From NCBI RefSeq assembly GCF_900099825.1, contig NZ_LT629693.1, forward strand, positions 1,550,001 to 1,614,000: a stretch of 64,000 nucleotides of DNA. Reading direction: 5' to 3'. The first letter of the stretch is position 1; each line of letters begins with the position of its first letter. Under the pieces are notes generated by a model, which had not been told where the DNA came from, did not search any database, and saw only the letters and a program-made list of their open reading frames with translations. The position numbers and the translations under genes are program-made. This document shows positions 26,558-35,891 of the stretch, in pieces. Origin of the DNA: Bradyrhizobium ottawaense. GTDB taxonomy: Bacteria > Pseudomonadota > Alphaproteobacteria > Rhizobiales > Xanthobacteraceae.

Positions 26558-27484
26558 ATGGCGGATGGAACGATCGGACTCTGGACCGTCCCGCTCGCGG
26601 TGTTCGGCGGCGCCATCCGCGTCTCGACGCCGTTCCTGTTCGTCAGCTTAGGGGAATGCATCACCGAGCGTTCGGGCCGCATCAATCTCGGCCTCGAGGG
26701 CACGCTGGTGATGGGCGCGATGAGCGCCTACGGCATCTCCTATCTCACCGGCTCGCCCTGGCTCGGCGTGCTCGCCGCAGGCTTCACCGGCGCGCTGCTG
26801 GGCGCGCTGCATGCCGGGATCTGTTCGCTGCCGCGGGTCAACGACGTCGCGGTCGGCATCGCACTGATGCTGTTCGGCACGGGGCTCGCATTCTATCTCG
26901 GCAAACCGCTGATCGAGCCGACGGCGGCTCGCTTGCCGGCGATCGATTTCGGCTGGTGGAGCGATGTCTCCCAGGTCCGCGCGGCGCTGCGCATCAACGT
27001 GCTGTTTCTAATTGGCGTCGCGATTGCGCCGATTCTGTACTGGGCGTTCCGGACCACGCGCTGGGGTCTTCTGATCCGCACCGCCGGCGAAAGCTCGGAT
27101 GCGGCGCGCGCGATGGGTTATTCGGTGCTGTGGATCCGGCTGCGCGCCACCATGGTCGGCGGTTTCCTCGCCGGGATCGGCGGCTCGTTCCTGTCGCTGT
27201 TCTATCCCGGCAGCTGGAATGAAGGCCTCTCCAGCGGCCAGGGCATCACCGCGGTGGCGCTGGTGATCTTCGCGCGCTGGGATCCGATGCTGTGCCTGTG
27301 GGCCTCGCTGGCGTTCGGCGGCGCCGCGGCGCTGGGACCTGCGCTGCAATCGGTCGGGGTCACCTCCGGCTATCACCTGTTCAACGCCGCGCCCTACATC
27401 CTGACGCTGGCGATCATGATCATCACCTGTTCGCCGAAGCGCACGCTGACCGGCGCGCCGGCGGAGTTGTCCATCACCCGATAG
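26558..27484 (+). CDS. ABC transporter permease, BMP/nucleoside type (second)
   Basis: This 308-residue partner permease starts one base after the stop of the gene before. Hallmarks of the second-subunit type are [35 protein letters not shown] and the coupling loop [17 protein letters not shown]. About eight to ten membrane segments are visible. It is followed 13 bp later by biuH, whose position between permease and ATPase genes is unusual. Confidence 0.9.
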   Translation: MADGTIGLWTVPLAVFGGAIRVSTPFLFVSLGECITERSGRINLGLEGTLVMGAMSAYGISYLTGSPWLGVLAAGFTGALLGALHAGICSLPRVNDVAVGIALMLFGTGLAFYLGKPLIEPTAARLPAIDFGWWSDVSQVRAALRINVLFLIGVAIAPILYWAFRTTRWGLLIRTAGESSDAARAMGYSVLWIRLRATMVGGFLAGIGGSFLSLFYPGSWNEGLSSGQGITAVALVIFARWDPMLCLWASLAFGGAAALGPALQSVGVTSGYHLFNAAPYILTLAIMIITCSPKRTLTGAPAELSITR

Positions 27485-27497
27485 GCGAGAACGTGAC

Positions 27498-28181
27498 ATG
27501 CCCGAGCGCTACCTGAAATCCGAACCCTATGCGTGGCCCTATAACGGCGACCTGCGCCCGCAAAACACCGCACTCATCATCATCGACATGCAGACCGACT
27601 TCTGCGGCGTCGGCGGCTATGTCGACAAGATGGGCTACGACCTGTCGCTGACCCGCGCGCCGATCGAGCCGATCAAGAAACTGCTGGCGACCATGCGCGC
27701 GCAGGGCTTTCATATCATCCACACCCGCGAGGGCCACCGCCCTGACCTCACGGACCTGCCCGCCAACAAGCAGTGGCGCTCGCGCCAGATCGGCGCCGGG
27801 ATCGGCGATCCCGGTCCTTGCGGCCGGGTGCTGGTGCGCGGCGAGCCCGGCTGGGAGATCATTCCGGACCTGGCGCCGCTGCCGGGCGAGCCCATCATCG
27901 ACAAGCCCGGCAAGGGCTCGTTCTGCGCCACCGACCTCGAACTGATGCTGCGGCTGCGCGGCATCGAAAACATCGTGCTGACCGGCATCACCACCGACGT
28001 CTGCGTCCATACCACCATGCGCGAAGCCAACGACCGCGGCTTCGAATGCGTGCTGATCGAGGACTGCTGTGCGGCGACCGACAAGAGCAACCACGAGCAC
28101 GCGCTGAAGATGATCAAGATGCAGGGCGGCGTGTTCGGCGCGGTCGCGACCTCCACCGCACTGATCGGGGCGCTGTCATGA
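27498..28181 (+). CDS. biuH: Biuret amidohydrolase
   Basis: This 227-residue cysteine hydrolase of the isochorismatase family is predicted to convert biuret to allophanate and ammonia. It matches the Rhizobium BiuH pattern closely: the PWPYNG and [19 protein letters not shown] entry, the [19 protein letters not shown] loop and the [19 protein letters not shown] end. The triad is Asp30, Lys136 and Cys169, exactly six positions below the Asp36, Lys142 and Cys175 of the characterised enzyme. Its stop overlaps the ATPase start by 4 bp, so it is translated as part of the transporter operon. Allophanate hydrolase, the next step, is not in the window. Confidence 0.88.
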   Translation: MPERYLKSEPYAWPYNGDLRPQNTALIIIDMQTDFCGVGGYVDKMGYDLSLTRAPIEPIKKLLATMRAQGFHIIHTREGHRPDLTDLPANKQWRSRQIGAGIGDPGPCGRVLVRGEPGWEIIPDLAPLPGEPIIDKPGKGSFCATDLELMLRLRGIENIVLTGITTDVCVHTTMREANDRGFECVLIEDCCAATDKSNHEHALKMIKMQGGVFGAVATSTALIGALS

Positions 28182-29710
28182 TCATCGGCGAAACGCCGCT
28201 TCCCAGTGGCGCGCTCGGCGTCGATGCCGTCGCCATGACCATGCGGTTCGGCGACTTCAAGGCGCTGGACAATGTCGCATTGAAAGTGCGCCCCGGCTCG
28301 TTCCACGCACTGCTCGGCGAAAACGGCGCCGGCAAAAGCACGCTGGTGAAATGCATCATGGGCTATTACCGCGCCACCGAGGGCGACGTGCTGGTCGGCG
28401 GCCGCGAGCAGGCGATCGCGAACCCTAAGGAAGCCCACGCGCTCGGGCTTGGCATGGTCTACCAGCATTTCACGCTGGTGCCGGCGATGACGGTCGCGGA
28501 AAACCTGGTGCTGGCGCGCGACGACGTGCCCGCCGTGGTCGACTGGGCCAGGGAGAAGAAGGAGCTCGAGGCGTTTCTGGCGCGGATGCCGTTCAAGGTG
28601 CCGCTCAACGCCAAGGTCTCGGATATCTCCGCCGGCGAGCGGCAGAAATGCGAGATCCTCAAGCAGCTCTATCTGAAGCGGCGTTTCCTGATTCTCGACG
28701 AGCCGACCTCGGTGCTGACGCCCGGCGAAGCCGACGAGGTGCTGGGCATGCTGCGCGCCATGGTGGTGGCCGGCGACCTCACCATCCTAATGATCACCCA
28801 CAAGTTCCGCGAAGTGATGGCGTTTGCCGACGAGGTGACGATCCTGCGCCGCGGCAAGCTCGCCGGTGCCGGCAAGGTTTCCGAACTGACGCCGGACGAC
28901 ATGGCCCGCACCATGATCGGCGCCGAGCAGTTGACGGTGCAGCCGCCGCGGGTTGGCGAGGTCGGTGAGGTCCGGCTGGAACTGACAAAACTCAACGCGC
29001 TCGACGATGCCGGCGCGGTCGCGGTTCATGACGTGTCGCTGTCGGTGCGTGGCGGCGAAATCGTAGGGATCGCCGGCGTCTCCGGCAACGGCCAGCGCCA
29101 ACTGGTCGAGGTGCTGGCCGGCCAGCGCGAGGCCGAGAGCGGCGAAGTCCGCGTCCGCGGCGATCTCTATTCGGCGAGCCGCGAGGAAATGCGCCGGCAC
29201 AAGATGTCGCTATTGCCCGAGGAGCCCTTGAAGAACGCCTGCGTCGGCGGCATGAGCGTCGCCGACAACATCGCCTTCCGCGAATTCGACCGCGCGCCCT
29301 TTGCCAGCGGCGGCTGGTGGCTGAACAAGGCGGCGTTCCGCAAGAGCGCGATGCGCAAGATCGGGCTTTACAAGATCAAGACCCGCACGCCGGATACGCC
29401 GATCTCGGCGCTGTCGGGCGGCAACGTGCAGCGCGCGGTGCTGGCGCGCGAGCTCGGCGGCGAGGTCGAGGTGCTGATCGCTGCCAATCCCTGCTTCGGG
29501 CTGGACTTTGCCGCCGTAGCCCAAATCCACGCCGAGATCATGGCCGCGCGCAACCGCGGCGCCGCGGTGCTTCTGGTCAGCGAGGACCTCGACGAACTGC
29601 TCGAGTTGTCCGACCGGCTGGTCGTGATGTTCCACGGCGAATTCGTCCACGAGGCCCGCGCCAGCGAGGCCGACCTGACTGAAATCGGGCGGCATATGGC
29701 GGGGCACTAA
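28178..29710 (+). CDS. ABC transporter ATP-binding protein, double-domain BMP/sugar type (first system)
   Basis: This 510-residue ATPase has two domains. The first has a full Walker A (GENGAGKST, about residues 48-56) and signature ([11 protein letters not shown]). The second has the weaker Walker A usual for this family (GVSGNGQRQ) and signature ([10 protein letters not shown]), with NPCFGLD in the place of the second Walker B/D-loop region. The start overlaps the biuH stop (ATGA). It would drive the two permeases upstream. A deaminase gene follows 36 bp later. Confidence 0.92.
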   Translation: MIIGETPLPSGALGVDAVAMTMRFGDFKALDNVALKVRPGSFHALLGENGAGKSTLVKCIMGYYRATEGDVLVGGREQAIANPKEAHALGLGMVYQHFTLVPAMTVAENLVLARDDVPAVVDWAREKKELEAFLARMPFKVPLNAKVSDISAGERQKCEILKQLYLKRRFLILDEPTSVLTPGEADEVLGMLRAMVVAGDLTILMITHKFREVMAFADEVTILRRGKLAGAGKVSELTPDDMARTMIGAEQLTVQPPRVGEVGEVRLELTKLNALDDAGAVAVHDVSLSVRGGEIVGIAGVSGNGQRQLVEVLAGQREAESGEVRVRGDLYSASREEMRRHKMSLLPEEPLKNACVGGMSVADNIAFREFDRAPFASGGWWLNKAAFRKSAMRKIGLYKIKTRTPDTPISALSGGNVQRAVLARELGGEVEVLIAANPCFGLDFAAVAQIHAEIMAARNRGAAVLLVSEDLDELLELSDRLVVMFHGEFVHEARASEADLTEIGRHMAGH

Positions 29711-29746
29711 TGTTAGGAAACTGACGACAGTAACGGTCATGCACTG

Positions 29747-30247
29747 ATGGTCGATATATCCACGTTGAGCCCGGCGGAGCGCGACGCGCACTTTCTGCGC
29801 CGGTCGTTCGAGATCGCCCGCCGCGCCATGAGCCACGGCAACCATCCCTTTGGCGCGCTGCTGGTCGATGCCGATGGCAACGTGCTGATCGAGGCCGAGA
29901 ACGGCTACATGCCCGCGCATGACGGCACCGCGCATGCCGAGCGCCTGCTGGCGACGCAGGCCTGCACCACGATCCCGGCGGACGTGCTCCGCGCCGCCAC
30001 ACTCTACTCGTCGGCCGAGCCCTGCGCGATGTGCGCGGGCGCGATGTACTGGGCCGGGATCGGCCGGCTGGTCTACGGCCTGAGCGAACACCGGCTGCGC
30101 GACATCACCGGCAACCATCCGGAAAACCCGACGCTCAACCTGCCGTGCCGCGACGTCTTCGGCAGCGGCCAGCGCTCAACCGAGGTGGTCGGCCCGCTGC
30201 TGGAAGACGAGGCCGCCGCGCTGCACGACGGCGTGTGGGGCAAGTAG
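29747..30247 (+). CDS. Nucleoside/guanine deaminase, CDA-fold
   Basis: This 166-residue zinc deaminase of the cytidine/deoxycytidylate family is of the type that includes guanine deaminase GuaD and related nucleoside deaminases. The zinc and catalytic site is complete: His63-Ala-Glu65 (TAHAERL) and Cys93/Cys96 (EPCAMCAG). The MSHGNHPFGALLVD entry is also typical. It lies 36 bp after the transporter ATPase, with no visible terminator, so it probably belongs to that operon and deaminates imported purines. The exact base or nucleoside is not clear from the sequence. Confidence 0.85.
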   Translation: MVDISTLSPAERDAHFLRRSFEIARRAMSHGNHPFGALLVDADGNVLIEAENGYMPAHDGTAHAERLLATQACTTIPADVLRAATLYSSAEPCAMCAGAMYWAGIGRLVYGLSEHRLRDITGNHPENPTLNLPCRDVFGSGQRSTEVVGPLLEDEAAALHDGVWGK

Positions 30248-30304
30248 GGTTTTAGCCTCGGCCGCTCCCAACTTACCGCCGTCCGTGCGGTATCTGTACC
30301 GTGC

Positions 30305-30437
30305 TGCGTTCCCCGGATGCTGCGCAGCGCGCCGCATTTGCGGCGTGGTGCGCTGCTAATCCGGGGTCCACACGCCGCAGCGATGGGTCCCGGCTCTGCG
30401 GCGCAGCGTTACACGCTGCACCGCGTCCGGGACACGA
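30305..30437. repeat. Interspersed intergenic repeat, copy 1
   Basis: About 133 bp from TGCGTTCCCCGGATGCTGCG to GTCCGGGACACGA. A second copy lies at 37042-37177. The copies share most positions, including the GCGGCGTGGTGCGCTGCT centre and the GGGTCCCGGCTCTGCGG block. It contains inverted arms (CCCCGGAT/ATCCGGGG and GGGTCCCGG/CCGGGAC). This family is common in Bradyrhizobium genomes. Confidence 0.8.
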
Positions 30438-30464
30438 AGGTTTCGACCTTCTTCAAACAGAAAA

Positions 30465-30494
30465 ATGGCGCCGCGGGGAACATCGCGGCGCCAT
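30465..30494 (-). terminator. Rho-independent terminator of the outer-membrane protein gene
   Basis: An 11-bp stem, ATGGCGCCGCG paired with CGCGGCGCCAT, is followed on the minus strand by a T-run (TTTTTCTGTTT). It lies 31 bp after the stop of the channel gene. Confidence 0.88.
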
Positions 30495-30525
30495 CGCTTT
30501 GTCACCTGTGGAGATGATCAGGTGG

Positions 30526-31665
30526 TTAGAACTTCACAGTGATGCCCGAATAGAGCGAGGACTCGGTGCAGGCACCGGTCGGACGGTTGACGCCGCCAAT
30601 GGTCGCGGAGCAGGCAACCGAGGGGGCGTTGTGGTCTTCGCCGAACTTGTTCTGCCAGTAGCGGTAAGCAACCCAGACGTCGACGAAGTGCGAGTACTTC
30701 GGACCCCAGAACGCCTTGGAAGCGTCGAAGGTCAGACGGATCGGCTCGGAGTTAAATTCGACCTTGGTCGGGAACACGTTGTTCGCAGGATTGTTCGGCA
30801 GCGGTGCGGTATCCGATCCCTTCGGGCCGTACCATGCCAGGCGTCCGCTGACCGAGAAGAACTGCATGTTCTCGGGCAGGAAGCCGAGGTCCATGTAGTA
30901 GTTGGTCTCGATCGCCCAGGTCGGCTTGAACCTCATGTTGCCGTCGGGGTTACAGCCCACACCCGGAATGTTGTTGATCGTCCAGCCGGCGCCGCACTGG
31001 CTGTAGCTGTCATGATTGGCGTACTCCCAGTAGACCAAGGGAGCGAGGTTGAAGTAACCCTTGTAGGGCAGGTCGAAGGCGAACTGCAGACCGGCAACGA
31101 CGTCACGCTTGGCGGCGCCGAAATAGCGGTTCTCGGTGTTGGCATCCATGCCCACTTCGAACGACACGTTGTGCAGCGGCCCCATCGAGAAGGCCTTGGT
31201 GTTGAAGATCTCGTTGAAGCCGAAGGTCGAGCGGAACAGGCCATAAACCTCGCTGGCGCCGGCGCAGCTCGCCGCAACGGTCGCGAAGCCGTTCAGGGGA
31301 TCGGTGATCGCTCCCGTGCTCGTGCAGGGATTGGCCGAGTCGTTCTTGCCCGACTTGTAGAGCGAGACGGTAAAGAAGTTGGTGCCGTAGGCCCAGGCGT
31401 CGAAGTGGGTGAACGAGTAGACCTGCTTGGCCTCCTTGGCGTTGATCGTGCCGTTCGGGTTGAGCGACCACGCGCCGGGCTGAGCCGCGGTGAAGATGTA
31501 GGAGAATGTCACCCGATCGTCGATGACGAGGAAGAACGGAAGATCCTTCGGCGGGGGCGGCGCTTTGACCTTGTAGGGAAGATCGGCCGCCGCGGCGTAG
31601 CCAGCCGGTACGAGCGTAGCAAGTGACAGCGCCGCTGCTGCCAATGTTCTGCGAAGACTAGACAT
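30526..31665 (-). CDS. Outer-membrane beta-barrel channel, Tsx-like candidate
   Basis: This 379-residue protein has a Sec signal peptide (about residues 1-27, ending AAA). The mature part is rich in alternating aromatic and polar residues and ends in Phe (TVKF), as outer-membrane barrels do. Blocks such as FTHFDAWAYGTNFFTVSLY, LQFAFDLPYKGYFNLAPL and AIETNYYMDLGFLPE recall the nucleoside-channel (Tsx) superfamily and a family found widely in Bradyrhizobium. It lies between two BMP/nucleoside ABC systems, which fits a role as their outer-membrane entry. The Tsx assignment is an inference. A strong terminator follows, and a long leader precedes it. Confidence 0.72.
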   Translation of the reverse strand: MSSLRRTLAAAALSLATLVPAGYAAAADLPYKVKAPPPPKDLPFFLVIDDRVTFSYIFTAAQPGAWSLNPNGTINAKEAKQVYSFTHFDAWAYGTNFFTVSLYKSGKNDSANPCTSTGAITDPLNGFATVAASCAGASEVYGLFRSTFGFNEIFNTKAFSMGPLHNVSFEVGMDANTENRYFGAAKRDVVAGLQFAFDLPYKGYFNLAPLVYWEYANHDSYSQCGAGWTINNIPGVGCNPDGNMRFKPTWAIETNYYMDLGFLPENMQFFSVSGRLAWYGPKGSDTAPLPNNPANNVFPTKVEFNSEPIRLTFDASKAFWGPKYSHFVDVWVAYRYWQNKFGEDHNAPSVACSATIGGVNRPTGACTESSLYSGITVKF

Positions 31666-32261
31666 CCCAATTTACCCCCAAGTTGAACGACCGAATGATC
31701 GAGGCCCTTGGAGGCGACCCTTGCGCCGTTCACATGAAGTGAGAAGCCTCAAGATTCCCCATGGCTTGCTGCAAGTTTCATCAAGAAGAAGGGAGGGTTG
31801 CGCTGCTTGTGCGGCGGACGGCCGGTCGACTGCCGGGACAAAGCAATCTCCGGTAGAACCGGATTTTTCACTTGTGCCCGGAAGAATTGGGGTTTTCTGC
31901 GACGATCGGGCGCAGGAGTTCCGCGCAAAATGCGCGAACAGGGCATTCAAGGCGACGCGTACACAGATGCGACAAAATTGCTCAAGTTCTCAGCAGTGCT
32001 GCCTAGGACATTTCGAATTGTCTGGACCGTCACAAATTTACAACAACGTGACAGGCGTTTTGCCGGTCACCGGCGCCACGCGGCGCACCGACGCGGGCTC
32101 AACGAGAGCCCCGGATCGAAAGCGCCACGAATCCGGCCGGGAATCGCGCCGCTTCCGTTTTGCCAAAGAGTTGAGCAAAGGCTGGCGCTTTTTCCCCACT
32201 TACGCATGCGTCCAAACTGGCACAGTATTGAGGCATCCTTTCCTCAGACGCGTGACAACGA
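31666..32261. other. Long divergent intergenic region, no gene supported
   Basis: This 596-bp gap between the channel gene and the second BMP operon contains overlapping open frames on both strands, but none has family content or a good ribosome binding site. It probably holds the promoter and long 5' leader of the abundant outer-membrane protein, and the promoter of the ABC operon. A TGGCAC at 32218-32223 has a TTG four bases later, not five, so I do not count it as a sigma-54 site. Confidence 0.5.
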
Positions 32262-33833
32262 ATGTTGGATTCGACGCCTGCCGCGCTGCACACAGGTAGC
32301 ACGCCGCTGCTCCAGACAGTCGGGTTGACCAAGCGGTACGGCACCTTCCTCGCCAACGATGCGATCGACATCGAGATCCGGCCGCAGGAAATCCATGCCC
32401 TGCTCGGCGAGAACGGCGCGGGAAAGTCGACGCTGGTCAAAACCATCTACGGACTGGTGCAGCCGAGCGAGGGCGAGATGCTCTGGCAGGGCGAGAAAAT
32501 GGTTCTGTCAGGTCCGTCGGAAGCCCGCCGCCGCGGTATCGGCATGGTGTTCCAGCACTTCTCGCTGTTCGACAATCTCACCGTCGCCGAGAACGTGGCG
32601 CTTGGGCTCGACGGCAAGGAATCCTTCAAGGACATGTCGGCACGTCTTGAAGAAGTATCCCGTGTTTACGGGCTTCCGCTCGATCCCAGGCGCCAGGTCT
32701 GGCAGTTGTCGGTCGGCGAGCGTCAGCGCATCGAGATCGTCCGTGCGCTGATGCAGAATCCGAAATTCCTGATCCTCGACGAACCGACCGCGGTGCTGAC
32801 GCCGCAGGAAGCCGACCAGCTCTTCGTCGTGCTCAACCGCCTGAAGTCCGAGGGGCGTGCGATCCTCTATATCAGCCACAAGCTGGACGAGGTGAAACGG
32901 CTCTGCGACACCGCCACCATCCTGCGCGGCGGCAAGAAGATATCGACCTGCAATCCCAAGGCGGAGACCGCGGCATCGCTGGCGCGCATGATGGTCGGCG
33001 GCGAGATCAAGGAAGTGAAGGCCGCGGCGAACCGCCAGACCACGGTGCCGCGGCTCGTGGTCAACGACCTCAGTCTCGAGCCGGACGATCCGCACGGCGT
33101 ACGGCTCCAGCACATCTCCTTCGAACTCAAGGGTGGTGAAATCTTGGGCATTGCCGGCGTTGCCGGTAACGGCCAGGACGAATTGTTCGCAGCCCTTTCG
33201 GGCGAGCGGCTGGCGCAGGACCCGGGCACGGTCGTGATCGACGGACATGCCGCGGGACACCTTTCGATCACCAAGCGACGCAAGCTCGGCGCGGCCTTCG
33301 TTCCCGAGGAGCGGCTCGGTCACGGCACCGCGCCGCGGATGCGGCTTTCCGAGAACGCACTGCTGACCGGTCATGCCGCCAGCGGCATGGTCCAGCACGG
33401 CTTCGTCAACACCGCAGCGACCCTCAACACGGTCGACAAGGCCACCGCGGCCTTTGATGTCCGCAAGGCCAAGCGCGATCCCGAGGCTGCCAGCCTGTCC
33501 GGCGGCAATTTGCAGAAATTCATCGTCGGCCGCGAAATCCTGCGTAACCCGGGGGTGCTGGTCGTGAGCCAGCCGACCTGGGGCGTCGATGCCGGTGCGG
33601 CCGCCGTGATCCGGCAGGCGCTGCTCGATCTTGCCGCCGCCGGTGCTGCGGTGCTGGTCACCAGCCAGGACCTCGACGAGCTCGCCGAAATCACCGACCG
33701 CATTGCCGTGATGTTCCACGGCCATTTGTCGGCACCGATGGCCACCAGCGAAGCCAGCCGGGAAAAACTCGGACTGTTGATGGGCGGAGCCAGTCTGGAA
33801 CAGAAGGAAGCGGCGCATGCAGTTGGTGCTTGA
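32262..33833 (+). CDS. ABC transporter ATP-binding protein, double-domain BMP type (second system)
   Basis: This 523-residue ATPase has two domains: the first with Walker [10 protein letters not shown] and signature LSVGERQRIEI, the second with GVAGNGQDE and signature LSGGNLQKFIVGRE, then SQPTWGVDAG. It is a full-length member of the nucleoside/simple-sugar ATPase type, related to but distinct from the one at 28178. It overlaps the following permease by 17 bp, so the operon runs ATPase, permease, permease, binding protein, the reverse of the first system's order. Confidence 0.92.
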   Translation: MLDSTPAALHTGSTPLLQTVGLTKRYGTFLANDAIDIEIRPQEIHALLGENGAGKSTLVKTIYGLVQPSEGEMLWQGEKMVLSGPSEARRRGIGMVFQHFSLFDNLTVAENVALGLDGKESFKDMSARLEEVSRVYGLPLDPRRQVWQLSVGERQRIEIVRALMQNPKFLILDEPTAVLTPQEADQLFVVLNRLKSEGRAILYISHKLDEVKRLCDTATILRGGKKISTCNPKAETAASLARMMVGGEIKEVKAAANRQTTVPRLVVNDLSLEPDDPHGVRLQHISFELKGGEILGIAGVAGNGQDELFAALSGERLAQDPGTVVIDGHAAGHLSITKRRKLGAAFVPEERLGHGTAPRMRLSENALLTGHAASGMVQHGFVNTAATLNTVDKATAAFDVRKAKRDPEAASLSGGNLQKFIVGREILRNPGVLVVSQPTWGVDAGAAAVIRQALLDLAAAGAAVLVTSQDLDELAEITDRIAVMFHGHLSAPMATSEASREKLGLLMGGASLEQKEAAHAVGA

Positions 33834-34896
33834 AAAGCGCGCCGAGCGATCGAACACGATCGCGCTGATTTCGCCCTTGATCGCGATCGGGCTCACGATC
33901 GTGACCATGAGCATTCTGTTCGTCATCCTCGGCAAAAATCCGATCTCGGCGCTTGGTGTCTACTTCATCGACCCGCTCACCGACAGCTATTCGCTGCAGG
34001 AGATCGCCGTGAAGGCATCGCCTTTGGTGATGATCGCGATCGGCCTGTCGCTGTGCTATCTCGCCAACGCCTGGAATATCGGCGCCGAAGGCCAGTTCCT
34101 GGTCGGCGCGGTGGCCGGTAGCTGGCTCGCGGTGAAGACCAACGGCACCGATGCGGGCTATTGGGTGATGCCGGCAATGCTGCTGCTGGGCGCTGCGGCC
34201 GGCGCGCTCTATGCCCTGATCCCGGCGATCTGCAGGGTCCGGTTCGGCGCCAGCGAAATCCTGACCAGCCTGATGCTGGTCTATGTCGCCGATCTCTTTC
34301 TCGACTATCTCGTGCGCGGTCCGTGGCGCGATCCCAAGGGCTTCAACTTTCCGACTACCGCCGAGTTCGATCCGGTCGCGACCGTGCCGGTGTTGATCGA
34401 CGGCGGCCGCCTGCACCTCGGCGCCGTGATTGCGCTGGTCGTGGTGGCGGCTGGCGCGGTGCTGCTCGGGAGGACCATCAAGGGGTTTGAAATCCGCGTG
34501 GTCGGCGCCGCCCCGCGCGCCGCCCGCTTCGGCGGCTTCAACTCCAACCAGCTGATCCTCCTGACCTTCGCGATCTCGGGCGCGCTGGCGGGGCTGGCCG
34601 GGATCATCGAGGTCGCCGGTCCCGTCGGTCATCTGCAGCCCGGCATCTCGCCCGGCTACGGCTTCACCGCGATCATCGTCGCCTTCCTGGGGCGGCTGAA
34701 CCCGGTTGGAATATTAATTGCAGGACTTTTTCTCGCACTCACCTTTATCGGCGGCGAGCAGGCCCAGATCGCAATGAAGATCCCGTTGGACGTCACCAAG
34801 GTTTTCCAGGGCATCCTGCTGTTCTATGTGCTCGCCTGCGATTCCCTCATTCTCTACCGGTTCAAGCTTATTTTCGCGTCAGCAAAGGTGGCCTGA
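33817..34896 (+). CDS. ABC transporter permease, BMP/nucleoside type (second system, first subunit)
   Basis: This 359-residue permease has about ten membrane segments. Family blocks are WNIGAEGQFLVGAVAGSWLA, FGASEILTSLMLVYVADL and the coupling stretch VVGAAPRAARFGGFNSNQ. The last base of its stop is the first base of the next start (TGATG). It corresponds to the 25447 permease of the first system but is clearly diverged, so the two systems are probably old paralogues with different ligands. Confidence 0.9.
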   Translation: MQLVLEKRAERSNTIALISPLIAIGLTIVTMSILFVILGKNPISALGVYFIDPLTDSYSLQEIAVKASPLVMIAIGLSLCYLANAWNIGAEGQFLVGAVAGSWLAVKTNGTDAGYWVMPAMLLLGAAAGALYALIPAICRVRFGASEILTSLMLVYVADLFLDYLVRGPWRDPKGFNFPTTAEFDPVATVPVLIDGGRLHLGAVIALVVVAAGAVLLGRTIKGFEIRVVGAAPRAARFGGFNSNQLILLTFAISGALAGLAGIIEVAGPVGHLQPGISPGYGFTAIIVAFLGRLNPVGILIAGLFLALTFIGGEQAQIAMKIPLDVTKVFQGILLFYVLACDSLILYRFKLIFASAKVA

Positions 34897-35813
34897 TGGA
34901 GCTCGTCGAAGCCATCATCCTTGCGGTGCTCGCGGCCTCCACGCCGCTGCTGCTGGCTGCGACCGGCGAACTCGTCACCGAGCGCGCCGGCGTGCTGAAC
35001 CTCGGCGTCGAAGGCATGATGATCGTGGGCGCGGCCTGCGGCTTCGGCGGCGCCTGGATGTCCGGCTCGATCATCGTCGGTGCGCTATGCGGGATTATCG
35101 CCGGCACCCTGCTGTCGCTGATCTTCGCGCTGATGACGCTGGGGCTCGCGGTCAACCAGGTCGCGACCGGTCTGGCGCTGACCATCCTCGGCATCGGACT
35201 GTCGGGCCTGATCGGCGCCCGCTTCGTCGGCGAGAAGATCACGCCGGCGCCGCATCTCCATATTCCCGCTCTCACCGATATCCCGCTGGCCGGCCGGATC
35301 CTGTTCGGCGAGGACGGCTTCGTCTACCTGTCGCTGGCGCTGGTCGTCGCGGTCTGGCTCTTCCTCTACAAGACGCGGGCCGGGCTGATCCTGCGCGCCG
35401 CCGGCGACAACCACGTCTCGGCGCATGCACTCGGCTATCCCGTGCTGCGGATCCGGATGTATGCGGTGATGTTCGGCGGCGCCTGCGCAGGCCTTGCCGG
35501 CGCCTACCTGCCGCTCGCCTATACGCCGTTCTTCATTCCCGGCATGACCGCCGGCCGCGGCTGGATCGCGCTGGCGCTGGTGGTGTTCGCATCCTGGCGG
35601 CCGGGGCGGCTGGTGATCGGCGCCTATCTGTTCGGCGCGGTGACGATCCTGCAATTGCACGCTCAAGGCTGGGGCGTCGGCATCCCCTCGCAATTCATGT
35701 CGGCATTGCCTTACCTCGCCACCGTCATCGTCCTCGTTCTCATTTCACGCGCACGCAGCGGCGGCTCGACCGCGCCGGCGGCACTCGGGACGGTGTTCGT
35801 GCCCGATCGATAG
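34896..35813 (+). CDS. ABC transporter permease, BMP/nucleoside type (second system, second subunit)
   Basis: This 305-residue permease starts within the stop codon of the previous gene. Blocks are ATGELVTERAGVLNLGVEGM, LALTILGIGLSGLIGA and the loop RAAGDNHVSAHALGYPVLRI. About eight to ten hydrophobic segments are visible. It is followed by the binding-protein gene after 78 bp. Confidence 0.9.
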   Translation: MELVEAIILAVLAASTPLLLAATGELVTERAGVLNLGVEGMMIVGAACGFGGAWMSGSIIVGALCGIIAGTLLSLIFALMTLGLAVNQVATGLALTILGIGLSGLIGARFVGEKITPAPHLHIPALTDIPLAGRILFGEDGFVYLSLALVVAVWLFLYKTRAGLILRAAGDNHVSAHALGYPVLRIRMYAVMFGGACAGLAGAYLPLAYTPFFIPGMTAGRGWIALALVVFASWRPGRLVIGAYLFGAVTILQLHAQGWGVGIPSQFMSALPYLATVIVLVLISRARSGGSTAPAALGTVFVPDR

Positions 35814-35891
35814 AGATACCCGAAGCGGGCGCGATGGGGCGCGTGCGCATCGGGAGTGACAGTCCACCCCTTCAGTAACCGGAGAAATTAC

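Noticed and set aside
32217..32231. TGGCAC-like start of a sigma-54 promoter before the second BMP operon
   Set aside because: The TTG lies four bases after TGGCAC instead of five and is followed by A, not C, so the -12 element is absent.
31721..32328. Overlapping open frames in the gap after the outer-membrane channel gene
   Set aside because: They overlap each other and the second BMP ATPase start, with no family content; typical chance frames in GC-rich DNA.
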